Assembly (NCBI GenBank): GCA_963921935.1
Contig: OY998176.1
Span: 136,784,299 to 136,848,298, forward strand
Reading direction: 5' to 3'
Length of the DNA: 64,000 nt
Source of the DNA: Galeruca laticollis
Taxonomy: Eukaryota > Arthropoda > Insecta > Coleoptera > Chrysomelidae
Positions 1 through 10,828 of the stretch are shown here, piece by piece. Position numbers and translations under genes: made by a program. The notes under the pieces are model-generated. The model had not been told where the DNA came from and made no database searches. It saw only the letters and a list, made by a program, of their open reading frames with translations. Each line of letters begins with the position of its first letter. Within the stretch, counting starts at the first letter, position 1.

Positions 1-857
1 AATTGATGTGGGGAAGTATCATTAGCCCTTACCCTTGAACTTACAGCTTTTACCATATTTAGACTTAAATTGAACAAGCCGCTGTTGACCTCTTCTTGAT
101 AAACTGCTTTTTGATCTGTCATTTGCTCCTCCAATGATCCAACTGTATTTTTTACTGGACATAAATCTCTAGCATGGCCGAACTTATTGCATTTAAAACA
201 CTTCCATTCAACAGCTGGGCACCTATTTTTTACATGCATTCTGCCACATTTGCTACAGTCACTTCCTCGGTCACTACGTTCCCAAACTTGATTTGAGTTC
301 TTTTTCACATAATTAAGTCCTGAAGCTCCACCATCTGTCAAATTATGAACTTGTTTTTCGGCCATTTCAGCTGCTTGCGCGATACTACACGCCTTCGTAA
401 AAGTAAGCTGAGCTTCCGATGAAAGTTTCCTCTGGATACTTCCCGTACGTACTCCACACACAAACCTATTACGTAATGCTTCATCCAAAAATTGCCCAAA
501 TCTACATGAACTAGCCAATTTACGTAGCTCCACGGCAGAATCTGCAATACTCTGATCAACCTTCTGATTACATTTATTAAACACAAATCGTTCATAAATT
601 TCAGAAACCAGTGGCGCATAATGATTTTTAAACTTTGTGATCACTTGCTCAAAGGATAAATCACCTGGTTTTTCCGGCGATACCAAATTTTTCAAGGTCT
701 GGTAAACTTCCGGGCCTGCCAAGGTTACAAACATTAACAACTTCATTCTATCATCGGTAACCACATTTATTCTAAAGAGATGATCTATTCTTTCTAAATA
801 TGACTCGAACTCTCCCGCTGGACCTTTAAAATGTTCTATACTTCCAATCATAGCCAT
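1..857 (-). CDS. gag: Ty3/gypsy gag (partial, runs off the window)
   Basis: Nucleocapsid/capsid polyprotein of a minus-strand LTR retrotransposon. Starting at the ATG at 857-855 (MAMIGSIEHFKGP), the frame stays open to base 1, about 285 codons, with no stop. The first ~170 residues look like a retrotransposon capsid domain. Near residues 195-235 there are two cysteine knuckles, one irregular (CSKCGRMH...C) and one canonical CX2CX4HX4C (CFKCNKFGHARDLC). The body resembles gag of the insect gypsy group often annotated K02A2.6-like. Protease and pol should follow to the left of the window. The 5' LTR and primer-binding site lie just upstream at 984-1214, so gag is correctly placed. What I see is an intact N-terminal part; whether the element is complete cannot be judged. 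Confidence 0.85.
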   Translation of the reverse strand, partial: MAMIGSIEHFKGPAGEFESYLERIDHLFRINVVTDDRMKLLMFVTLAGPEVYQTLKNLVSPEKPGDLSFEQVITKFKNHYAPLVSEIYERFVFNKCNQKVDQSIADSAVELRKLASSCRFGQFLDEALRNRFVCGVRTGSIQRKLSSEAQLTFTKACSIAQAAEMAEKQVHNLTDGGASGLNYVKKNSNQVWERSDRGSDCSKCGRMHVKNRCPAVEWKCFKCNKFGHARDLCPVKNTVGSLEEQMTDQKAVYQEEVNSGLFNLSLNMVKAVSSRVRANDTSPHQ

Positions 858-983
858 TTTAAGAACGTAACGTAACAGTAACTAGTTTCAGCAACCAAAT
901 ATTTCGCTACACGACCGTCCACTTCTTGAACAATAACCTTAACAATTTGGTCCCAATTTGCCTCGACAGATAAAAATAGTAAC

Positions 984-1214
984 AGTTACCACCTCGTCGC
1001 CAATTATTATGTTCGGAAATCAAACTCCTGGGGTTCTAGGAACAATTTACTTTATTACGCTTTGAAGTTTACAAAGGAAATTCGCTTCACTAAGCGAGGC
1101 AAAAATATATTGGAGACCTTCCGTCAGTCTCAACTGTCATATTCCAAAAAAGGGTGTGTTCCATAATCTACAGTAATATTAAACATAACAATATGAAGTA
1201 TAACAACGAACACA
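984..1214 (-). repeat. Probable 5' LTR plus primer-binding site of the gypsy element at 1-857
   Basis: On the minus strand a TGGCGACGAGG sequence (992-1002) has the form of a retroelement primer-binding site and lies about 130 bases upstream of the gag ATG. To its right, 1003-1214 reads on the minus strand as an LTR candidate beginning TGTGTTCG and containing an AATAAA about 60 bases before the PBS. The outer end (1214) is a guess, because the partner LTR is outside the window. Confidence 0.5.
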
Positions 1215-1280
1215 GTCAAATTTATCAATCGAAAATCTATACTTTGATAGAAAAAGCGCGATGCTGAGACAAAATCAATA

Positions 1281-2376
1281 ACAGTGATCAGAAGGTGATT
1301 CAGAGCCATTTTTGACAGAAATCCTCGCCTAAACGAAAATCGATATTAACTTGGGTACAACAATTTACAGAATCCGGAAAACTAGAAAGAAAAACGAGAA
1401 CACCTGAAAACGCCCAGGACAGTATGCTCAATGATATTCTGGAAGTAAGGGAAATCCTAGCACTTGACAATAGTAGAATATCTGTTAGAAAAATATCCCA
1501 AATCACACAATTTTCAAAGAGTAAGGTTCACCGGCTCCTAAAAATTATTAAATTTAAAGCATACAAAATACAAACTTTCCAAAAAATAGAGAATCATTCA
1601 TTTGAACAAAGATATTTCATGTCAGAAGCATTGTTGAATCTGGTATGACTTCAGCCTAAATTGAACCTAATAATGTCAGACAACGCCACAAGTCATATTA
1701 ATGGGAGAATTAATAAGCATAACTGCAGGATTTGGGGAGATGAGAATCCAAGAGCGTTCAACGAATTTGAAAGGGATGCACCTAGAGTAAATGTCTGGTG
1801 TGGTGTATCTAAAACTAAAATCTACGGCCCCTTTTTTTCATGAAGTAACAGTTAACGGAAACACTTACACCGACATGTTGGAGGAGTTTTTGTATCCCCA
1901 ATTACAACAATTAGTTGCTCTAAATTCATTATCATATCATTTTGGCAACAGATGGATAGGTCGAGCTAGTCCCATCGAGTGGGCCTCATATTGCCCGGAC
2001 TTAACCATACCAGACTTCTTCATATGAAGTTATGTAAAGGAGAGATGATATAACACAATGTTTTTGATACCATAACACCACAAATGCTGCAAAATGCGTT
2101 CAGTAATTTTTGGATGAGATTAGGATTATGTAGAGATGCAGATGGAGGTCACATACAACAACTTATTTATTAAATATAATTTTTTTGTTTTTATGTGTTT
2201 TATGGAGTTATGTTTGGTTCTTTGTTCTCATTTGTGAATAAAAATGTTTGTTTTAAAAGTTTTCTTTCTTTCTAGTTTTCCCGATTTTGTAAATTGTTGT
2301 ACCCAAGTTAATATCGATTTTCGTGTATAGGCGTATTTATGTCAAAAATAGCTCTGAATCTTATCTTGGTCACTGT
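1281..2376 (+). mobile_element. Tc1/mariner-type DNA transposon, non-autonomous remnant
   Basis: About 1.1 kb bounded by imperfect terminal inverted repeats of ~110 bases (1281-1393 and 2264-2376), starting ACAGTGA and ending TCACTGT. The repeats share an identical internal block (cgaaaatcgatattaacttg). A TA dinucleotide sits on each side (1279-1280 and 2377-2378), as expected for TA-target duplication of the IS630/Tc1/mariner superfamily. The interior holds a broken transposase. Confidence 0.85.
1424..2165 (+). pseudogene. Tc1/mariner transposase relic
   Basis: Pieces of an IS630/Tc1-type transposase in shifting frames. 1424-1648 encodes an N-terminal helix-turn-helix-like part (ISQITQFSKSKVHRLL). 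1661-1843 carries a block typical of the family around the first catalytic Asp (HINGRINKHNCRIWG, then VNVWCGVS and YGPFF). 1791-2027 continues with TYTDMLEEFLYPQLQQL and jumps to FGNRWIGRASPIEW and CPDLTIPDFF. The segment between, which normally holds the second Asp (a QQDGAP-like motif), is missing, so there is an internal deletion besides frameshifts. Inactive; a functional copy elsewhere would be needed to move it. Confidence 0.85.
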
Positions 2377-2378
2377 TA

Positions 2379-3259
2379 TTAATTAACAAAAGTAAATTTC
2401 TTACGAAAATTTTAGACGACATTTGAGACTTGCAAACGGTGTTATAAAAAATTTAAACATTTCTAAGAATTTCAGTGAAAGCCGCTCATTAATCCCTTGT
2501 CTCATTTTCGAGTTATAACGTTTGCAAGCGGTTAAAATGTGATAATTTACGTTTGGAAGTTATTGACATGACAAAATAAATAAAAATAAACCGGTAAGTT
2601 TGTTTCAAAGATGGTCATTTTTTTTTCGGCGCTGTCGGGAGAAGATATACGTTTGGCAAGTATTTCAATAAAAATTTGAAGGAAATATAAGAAGTTTAGC
2701 GAAAACTGCACGTCGATGTCTTGTTCCATTCTCGAGTAATAAGCCGTCAAAATGTGTTTTCCTACGACCACATAGGAAAGTGACATATATCGCATTATCT
2801 AGTTCTATGGAAAGTGGCCTTTATTCATACGCGTACGGAAAAAAAGCTGTCAAATAAATGCTGAAATGCTGGTCTATTTACCCCGCAAATTTATATATAT
2901 GTCAAATGCGTATTTCCTAAGTTGATTTGTCCATATAATATAATTTATTTGAAAATTAAGAACTACTGAAGCCCGGGTTCGATCCACCTTACTGTTAGTC
3001 ACAAATCGAGTGTACGGACGCTTAGCCCACTCGTCCATTCCATCGCTGTTACAATATGTTCATATCTTGTAGCGCTAAGAAAATATACAAACAGTTTAAT
3101 TATTCTTAAAAATAAAGTGTGTTTACCTCGACATTTCTTGGACTTTCATGTTATTAAATAAAAAATATCCGTTTCCAATTATTTGGGCATAGGTTGAACA
3201 ATGAATCCTTAAAACAGTTAATTAATTTTTTTGAAAAAGTGGGCGTCGAACAATTCATG
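2379..3259. other. No gene recognised
   Basis: AT-rich spacer between the mariner copy and the errantivirus-like element. Two short diverged stretches (about 2490-2535 and 2715-2760) share the pattern of cattctcgagt/cattttcgagt followed by aaaatgtg, suggesting an old duplication. The spot at 2972-2990 has a tRNA-like B box (ggttcgatcc) but no matching A box upstream. Confidence 0.5.
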
Positions 3260-3524
3260 AATTATGTCGTCATCTCGTTTGTTTCCCATAAGAAGATGCT
3301 GACGCTGCGTATCCCACAGTCCGGAGTTTTGTTTCCCCGAATCCGACTTTTGTGGGAATTCAGCAAGATTGCCAAGGTGTCTTGTGGACGATGCGCTCAT
3401 TTTTTAGTTAGTTATAGACTAGATTTCAAACTACAAACATATATTTTTCAAAATTGTTATAATATTATTTAAATTGTAAAAATAAAGTTTTTAAAAAGTT
3501 ACTTATAGATATCCGAATTAAAAT
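3260..3524 (+). repeat. 5' LTR of errantivirus-like element
   Basis: Direct repeat of 10499-10735. Both copies share the stretch from aattatgtcgtc through the AATAAA polyadenylation-type signal near 3480, with only a few substitutions by eye. The repeat begins AATTATG rather than TG. Immediately after 3524 comes the primer-binding site. The last ~30 bases before the PBS (3496-3524) have no clear counterpart in the 3' copy. Confidence 0.8.
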
Positions 3525-3542
3525 TGGCGCAGTCAGTAGGAT
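3525..3542 (+). promoter_or_regulatory. Primer-binding site, tRNA-Ser type
   Basis: TGGCGCAGTCAGTAGGAT directly follows the 5' LTR. It matches the pattern used by the 17.6/297 errantivirus group (TGGCGCAGTCGGTAGG, serine tRNA) with one change. Confidence 0.8.
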
Positions 3543-3782
3543 ATCCGGGTTATCGCGTATCGAACGTGGTGATTTCGTTTTAACGATTAACTGGATACCG
3601 AACATAGTTGATTCGTTGTGAAGTGTTGAAGAGGACCGTCTACCAGTGACCCGTCTGAAGCCCTTCGTCACCGAAACATCGAGAATTGGAATTTACATTG
3701 TCCATTTCTGCAAGGATCGATACTTCTGGAGGAGACATAAATCGCAAATCCAGTGCTCTTCCTTATAGCTGTTAGGAAGGAT

Positions 3783-3814
3783 ATGCTTGAAGTAACTCTA
3801 TTATTTCTGTAAGT
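3783..3814 (+). promoter_or_regulatory. Leader ATG and splice donor for env mRNA
   Basis: A GTAAGT donor at 3809-3814 lies just upstream of the gag ATG (3823). An ATG at 3783 starts a 26-base reading frame that reaches the donor. Joined to the acceptor at 8834, the frame is in phase with env (8836 and 8968 share a frame) and has no stop across the junction, and the new N-terminus would be hydrophobic like a signal peptide. Errantiviruses are known to express env from a spliced RNA, so this reads as a preserved env exon 1. Confidence 0.65.
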
Positions 3815-3822
3815 ACATTTGA

Positions 3823-5121
3823 ATGTCTATCGAGAATTTATCTGATATACTTGAAAATTTAAATTTGGGTGACTCTCTAACTGACTCTCAAATTAATCGT
3901 AGAAAACTTGATAACTCAAAAAATCAATCTATAATGGCTCAATTTAAATCAGAATATTGAAATTGTATTCCCGAATTCAATAGGAATCCAAATGAATTGA
4001 ATCGGTATATTTCGATTTGTGACCAAATTATTCAAATTTTTTACGATTTTACAAATCCAGCTAATTTTCATAATGTTTACTTATTAAATTCGCTTAATTC
4101 TAAACTCACGGGCAACGCTTGACTAGTTGTAAATATTCAATTAGCAACTAACTGGAAAGAACTAAAAGAAACGCTACAGAGAAACTTTTCTCACCAAAGA
4201 GACGAAGCTTGCCTCAACAGAGATTTAGTAATGTTAAGACAAAATCAAAACGGAAGACCGCAACAGTTCTACGATCGATGCCTTAAAATTTTGAAAATAA
4301 TCTGTAGCTATGTAGATATGCATGAAACAAGCCAAGAAGCAAAAGTTCTGAAACGCAATTTGTACAATGAATTAACATTAAAAACATTTTTGTCAGGTCT
4401 CAAAGATCCTCTTGGTACTACGATACGTTGTATGAGACCACAAACACTGAGTGAGGCCTTACAACTCGTTGACCAAGAAGATAACACACATTATTTTCAA
4501 AATTCAAACCAAAATAGACAAATAGCCCGACAAAATAATTTTTCCACAAGGCAACAGCCACAACAAAGATTTTCAAATAACTATTCAAACGATAATTTTA
4601 GTAATTCATTTAATCAATATAGGAATCAAAATTCACAAGTGTCGTTTCCTTCTCAACCTATTAATATACAACCAAAACCGAATAATCGCCCACAAAAATT
4701 TTTCACAAATGCTCAAGTATTTGGTACAAACAATCAACAAAATGGAAATGTTTTCAAACCAAATTATACTAATATTAGTTTCGATAGGCCTACGTCAATG
4801 AGCATAAGCACTAGAAATATATTTAGGCCCACACCAATGAGTGTGAATACAAGAAACAATCCGAGACCTCCACCAACGAACTTCCAAAATAACCAAAATT
4901 ATTCAAATTCGCGATCATTTGATCCATCAATGCAACCCAGACGAAGTTTTGTTTCAGAAGAATTGTATAATACAGAATTCAATGAAAATTACGATAATTT
5001 CGAGGAACAGTACGATATTGTAGAAACTGATGACTTGCAAGAACAAGCACTCGATAGTGAGAACGTTGCCGGTACGAATCAAAATTTTCAGAAAACGTTT
5101 TGCAACAGGAACAGGATTTAG
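3823..5121 (+). pseudogene. gag: Errantivirus-like gag
   Basis: 433-codon frame from the ATG at 3823 with two in-frame TGA stops (3958-3960 and 4120-4122); downstream of them it stays open from 4123 to 5121. The first ~200 residues look like a capsid (WKELKETLQRNF, later QFYDRCLKIL). The C-terminal half is strongly Asn/Gln-rich with FRPTPMS-like repeats and no CCHC knuckle, as in the 17.6/297/ZAM group. Pol follows in another frame shortly after the stop. Confidence 0.8.
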
Positions 5122-5129
5122 TATAAAAT

Positions 5130-8100
5130 ATCATTATTCCCTTTAATACTTCAGATGCAAGTGAATTACCATATGTTATTTCACCTGAATATAATATAAA
5201 AGTTTTACTTGACTCTGGTTCGACAAAATCGTTTATCGACCCAGATATAGCTAATGAGTTTTTCCCTAATTTGATCAGGCATGACCCATTTGCTGTATCC
5301 ACAGTGTTTCAAAAATCAGCACATAAATTTAGTGCATGTATTCCAGCTTCAAAGTTATTTAAATTGCAAAAAAATAAAACATTGAAATTCTATTTATTTA
5401 AGTTCCATAATGTCTTCAGAGTATTAATTGTACTCGATAGTTTGAAATCATTACAAGCTACTATTGATTTTGATAAGGGATATTTAATTACACCACACAC
5501 AAAAATTAAACTACTATTCCAAAAAACACAAACGGATTTAAACCTAATAAATGTGAATGCCAGATCAGAACAAGTTATTAAAGTAAAAACGTCCATGAAC
5601 AATGGCGAAATAATTATTCCGCATCACAAATTTCATAACTGTGAAATACCGGAATGTCTTACAATTGCAAAGAACGGCCAAGCCTTGACAACTATTTTAA
5701 ATAATACACGAAATAATGTAACATTAGATTTTTCTGAAGCTTTAACTGTAGAAAAGTTTGACCGTAAACATGTACAAGAAATCGAACTAAATAATTTTGA
5801 CGAGTTTCCTAACAAAAATTTAGATACAACAAAAATTAGAGTAAATCACTTAAATAATGAGGAACGTAATGAAGTACTTAAATTGTGTAAAGAATTTTCG
5901 GACATATTTTATAACGAAGAGGATCGTTTAACTTTTACTAACCGCATTAAACATCAAATAAAAACAGTAGATGAATTGCCAGTCTACACAAAATCCTATC
6001 GTTATCCATTTATTCACAAACAAGAAGTAGAAAAGCAAATTAAGGAAATGTTGAATCAAAATATCATAAGAGCTAGTAGCTCTCCGAGTTCCAAAGAAAT
6101 CCGACGCTTCCAGAAAACAAAAATGGAGAGTTGTGGTAGATTATCGGAAGCTGAACGAAAAGACGATTGTAGATAGGTACCCACTTCCTAATATAACCGA
6201 CCTACTCGATAAACTCGGAAGATGTCAATACTTTACCACTCTCGACCTGGGTAATGGCTTTCACCAGATCGAGATGGATGAAAGAGACATAGAAAAAACA
6301 GCTTTCAATAGGGAAAATGGGCATTACGAATATTTGCGTATGCCATTTGGGTTAAAAAATGCTCTCGCAACTTTTCAGCGAATTATGGATAACATATTAC
6401 GTGGAATTCAAAATGAGAAATGTTTAGTGTACTTGGACGATATAATAATTTTCTCTACATCGTTACAAGAACACATAGAAAGGCTTAGATGCGTTTTCCA
6501 AAGACTTCGTGATTCTAATTTCAAGATACAACTTGATAAATCCGAGTTTTTGCGGAAAGAGGTCGCATACTTGGGTCACGTTATAATCCCTGAGGGTGTT
6601 AAACTCAACCCTGATAAAATAAAAGCAATCAAGCAATTTCCTATACCAAATAGTACTAAACAGATAAAAGGTTTCTTAGGTTTACTAGGATTTTATCCTA
6701 GGTTTATAAATAACTTTGCAAAAATCACCAAACCTCTCACAAAGTGTTTAAAAAAAGGAGCGAAGATTGAACATAATCAAGAATTTTTGGACTGTTTTAA
6801 TACTTGTAAAAATCTTTTAATTAACGAGCCGATACTACAGTATCTCTAAACCTTTTGTTTTAACGACAGACGCTAGTAACGTTGCCTTGGGCGCCGTCTT
6901 ATCCCAAGGTCCGATTGGTAGCGATAGACCTATTGCTTATGCTTCTCGAACGTTGAATGATTCGGAGCAGAACTACTCAACTATCGAGAAAGAGCTACTC
7001 GCAATAGTTTGGGCTACGAAATATTTTCGAGTGTATTTGTTTGGTAGAAAATTCGATATTGTAACTGATCATAAACCCCTAGAATGGCTTTTTTCTATTA
7101 AGGAACCCAACTCCAAATTAACCAGATGGCGAATAAAATTAGAAGAGTACGACTATAATATTAAATATAAAAAAGGTAAACTAAATTCGAATGCCGACGC
7201 ACTTTCGCGCGTAGAAATCCATACCAAAACAGTGTCCGACGAAATAGAAGATTTAGTAAGAAACATGAAAAATGATCCTAATAATCTTGAAAATGAACAA
7301 ATAATTCGAGAAATATTTGAATCACAAGACGCAAATAAACAACGAGACATGGACAACATCTCTATGCAAGTACAAGCAGACGAATCTGTTCAAAACGTAG
7401 AACAAGACGAAGAAAATGACGAGACTATACATTCCAATGCCGATCAAAATCCTGTTGTAGGTATTCCAATATCAGACATACCTGTAAACTTCGGTCAAAA
7501 TCAAATTATTATATCAACAGTACTACATTCCCCAGCAAAACCAAAAATCACTATTTTATTCGTAAGAAAACAACGTATTAAAGTCCAAATATCGGATAAT
7601 AATTTTGAAAATGAAATTACGGCTTTTATCAGAGAATATATCGCACCAAATGTTCAATATCATCTTTATTTTCAAAACCCAAATATCTATGAGAAATTTT
7701 CAGTAGTTTTACAAAAAAATTTTAGATGGCCTTCTATTAAGTTTAAACGATGTAACAAATTTTTAATTGACGTGACAAACAAAAATGACATTGAAGAATT
7801 AATTTCGAATTATCATGAAAGTAAAACAAACCACCGTGGAATCGACGAGACAGTAAAAAGAATTAAAGAAAAATACTATTGGCCAAATGTCAAAGAATCT
7901 GTTCAAACTTACATCAATAATTGTGAATTTTGCCAGCAAAGTAAATACGAGCGACACCCCATACGAATGGAAATGAATATTACTCCAACAGCTTCAAAAC
8001 CGTTTGAAATAATTCATTTAGATACCTTTACTCTCGAACAATCAAAATTCCTAACTATCGTGGATAGCTTCTCCAAATATGCTCAAGCATACCATTTGAA

Positions 8101-8810
8101 CTCTTCCTGTGAAACTGAAATCGTTGATAATTTAATAAAATTCTTTTCACATCACGGTACACCTAAACAAATAGTAGTTGACAATGATACTGAATTCAAA
8201 AACTCTGTCGTAACAGAATTACTGAAACTTCACAAAATTGATACTCACTTTTGCAGTCCAAATCATCCTCAGTCAAACGGAATTATTGAGAAGTTTCACT
8301 CGACGATAATAGAACTTGTCAGAATATTGAACACAAAAGGATTCTTAAAAACTCCAATCAAAAATAAAATCACTTATGCAATTTTGGCCTATAATCATTC
8401 TCTACATTCTTCAACGAAATTCAAACCTATCGATATTATAAACGGACATATAACAGATAATAACCCTTAAAATGGAAATCGATCAAATATTAATAAATGA
8501 TTATATAAATGATCATAGGGAGAAATCAAAATTACTTTATTCAAAAATTAACTCCGATCTTATCGCTCTAAAATCAAAGACTATACAAAAACTCAATGTT
8601 ATCCGAGACAAACCTGAAATATTTCAACCAGAACAAAAGGTTTTCGTGAAAAAACATATAAGGCAGAAACAGGCAAATAAATTTGACAAATCCACTCAAC
8701 TAACATCAGTAAATAATGATTTGAAAACAGTTTCAACCCCAACACACGAAAAAATACATATGGATAATATAAAACGCCCACTGAAACAAACCTATACTTT
8801 CAAAAGATAA
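5130..8810 (+). pseudogene. pol: Errantivirus-like pol (protease, RT, RNase H, integrase), frameshifted
   Basis: Domains in order. Protease with LLDSGSTKSF near 5203. Reverse transcriptase 5900-6849 with YPLPNI, TTLDLGNGFHQIEM, MPFGLKNA and the catalytic YLDDIIIF at ~6430. RNase H from ~6855 (TTDASNVALGAVLS, TDHKPLEWL). Integrase 7790-8470 with H-H-C-C zinc finger (YHES..HRG, CEFCQQSK) and D-D-E region (LDTF, VDNDTEFKN, NGIIEKFH). C-terminal tail 8472-8810. Breaks: a deletion/frameshift at ~6084 that removes the block after SSSP; a small deletion at ~6848 between RT and RNase H; a stop and shift at 8470. Each fragment alone keeps good codon structure, so inactivation was by a few indels. Confidence 0.88.
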
Positions 8811-8819
8811 ACTATTTCA

Positions 8820-8834
8820 TTTCTGCTATTTCAG
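8820..8834 (+). promoter_or_regulatory. Splice acceptor for env
   Basis: A pyrimidine-rich run ending ctgctatttcag places AG at 8833-8834, shortly after the pol stop (8808-8810). The base after it continues in phase with the leader exon ending at 3808. Confidence 0.6.
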
Positions 8835-10541
8835 ACTCCCGGGGATCTTCGGACTCCAGGAAAAAATTCTACTTCAAAAGTTAGAAAACAATCCCGGCCT
8901 TGTTCCAGTTAAATTAGGAACTGCCAAAGTCGAACAAAACACACATACACTTATTCACTATTACGATATGAATCCAATCATTACAGAAATCTACAAATTA
9001 AGATTGAAATCTCATAATATAACCAGGCTTATACTCACAAATAAAGATCATTCTTTTGATACATCAAACTATCTAAAAATCTTACAATTCACTGAAGACA
9101 AAGTTGAATCAAAAATGAAAAACATTCTCCCGCATCATATTATCCGTAAACGAGGATTAATCGATGGCTTGGGCTCAATATTCAAATCCATTACCGGAAA
9201 TTTAGACGCTTATGATGGTCAACGCTACGAAAAATTGATTTCTCAGTTAGAGTCAAATCAAAAGCAAATAGTGTCAAATATGGGAAAACAATATTCGCTA
9301 TCTCTGAATGTCATAGATCAATTCAATAAAACAATTCAAAAAATTGATCATAACGAACAATTGATTACTTCAAAAATAAACCAAATTAGTTTGATAGTTG
9401 AAAGCAATACATATAGAGAAAATGCAATGTTAATAAAAGATGTTCTCAATCAAATAATAAATATGTCCGAAATAATTAATTCAATTCTACAAGACATCAA
9501 GAATTCTATTACTTTTTCAAAATTACTAATTATGCACCCGAGCATTATTTCAATAAATGACCTATACATCGAACTTAAAAAATTAAGCAATCAAACCGAA
9601 TCAAAACAACTACCATTTCCAGTAAATGTCAATAACACTGAACCTTATGAGAATCTCATTAAAATCGATAGCTACATACTAAATAATAAAATCACATAAA
9701 TTCTACATATTCCAATTACTTTTCCTTTTGATTTTGAATTATATCATTTTTATTCAGTACCAATATATTTTGAGAATCAGTTTAAGACAATTATTCCAAA
9801 AAATAAATTCTTGATAAAAAACCAAATGTATTTTACATTTATGAGTAACTCTTGCTAAGAAATTCTTCCTCAATGGTATATTTGCGACAAACAAGAGCTA
9901 AAAGAAATCGAAGATGGTCCCTGTGAAATTCAGCTCCTCGAGGCCACCAGACTCAAGTCCATTTGACCCAACCACTGCTAAATCAGCTCGACGCATCGAA
10001 TCAATGGATCGGATTATTTCCATACGAGTCAATAATAAAATTGAAATGCTTCAGACAAGAAGAAATCCGAAAACTAATGGGCACATTCCTCATCGAGATC
10101 CCTACTGGTTGCCAATTCACCACTGATCAATTGACTATAATCAATGAACAGCAATGCACGAACCCGAAGCAGCCGATCCTGTTCCTCGATATAGACGCTG
10201 CCATTCCGACGCCCTCAAAGATTATTATTAGCATCGATTTAGAAGACCTCCGATTAGACGAACTTCAAGAAATCCGCAGCCAAGTGATCGAAAATCAGCC
10301 CAATCTTCATTTCGAGAGTCCTATCTACGTTGTCAGTGACTGGACGATCCTCATTTATGGACTTCTGATTGCTACAAGTTGCTACTTAATCTACAAGAAG
10401 CTTACCAACAGATTTCGGACTTCAACACCCCCACAGATGGACCACCACGATGTTCGCCTTCCTCTTCAACCCTCGGAAGCCGAGACTACGGGGGGAGGAA
10501 TTATGTCGTCACCTCGTTTGTTTCCCATAAGAAGATGCTGA
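8835..10541 (+). pseudogene. env: Baculovirus-F-like env of errantivirus type, broken
   Basis: Envelope-like fusion glycoprotein. From the acceptor the frame runs open through the methionine at 8968 to a TAA at 9697-9699. Around 9145-9190 it has the family signature: a basic furin-type site RKR followed by a fusion-peptide motif GLIDGLGSIFK, then a long heptad-like helical stretch. Coding traces continue past 9699 with a further in-frame TAA at ~9856 and a frameshift near 9960. 9963-10541 encodes the C-terminal ectodomain with cysteines and a membrane segment (WTILIYGLLIATSCYLIY) followed by a short basic tail. Infective or cell-to-cell entry function is known for relatives; this copy cannot make a full protein. 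Confidence 0.82.
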
Positions 10542-10735
10542 CGCTGCGTATCCCACAGTCCGGAGTTTAGTTTTCCCGAATCCGACTTTTGTGGGAATTC
10601 AGCAAGATTGCCAAGGTGTCTTGTGGACGATGCGCTCATTTTTTAGTTAGTTATAGACTAGATTTCAAACTACAAACATATATTTTTCATAATTGTTATA
10701 ATATTATTTAAATTGTAAAAATAAAGTTTTTCATT
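10499..10735 (+). repeat. 3' LTR of errantivirus-like element
   Basis: Near-identical to 3260-3495. It follows a G-rich polypurine tract. After the shared aataaagttttt the two copies part: here the sequence goes directly to attcatg, which matches the left flank of the element, whereas the 5' copy continues ~30 more bases to the PBS. Confidence 0.75.
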
Positions 10736-10828
10736 CATGTAAAGTTATTTTTACAGTGATTATATTAAAATTATCTGTTGATTATCTTCGTACAGCTGTA
10801 CAATATTTGATAGAAACCTAAAAAAACT

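Larger units (their letters stand above)
3260..10735 (+). mobile_element. Errantivirus-like (gypsy 17.6/297/ZAM type) endogenous element, degenerate
   Basis: LTR-gag-pol-env-LTR element of about 7.5 kb on the plus strand. The order is 5' LTR, tRNA-Ser-type PBS, zinc-knuckle-less gag, pol (PR-RT-RH-IN), F-type env, a G-rich polypurine tract (tacggggggaggaa, about 10487-10500), 3' LTR. The same seven bases (ATTCATG) flank both ends (3253-3259 and 10733-10739), of which four (CATG) would fit the usual gypsy target duplication. Every ORF carries stops or small deletions, so the copy is dead. The LTRs remain very similar, so decay of the body is heavier than LTR divergence would suggest. Confidence 0.85.

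Noticed and set aside
338..619. A 93-codon minus-strand frame
   Set aside because: It overlaps the gag frame 1-857 out of phase, and gag has knuckle motifs and family-like sequence.
2965..3050. tRNA or SINE promoter (ggttcgatcc B box)
   Set aside because: No A box at a fitting distance and no cloverleaf could be drawn.
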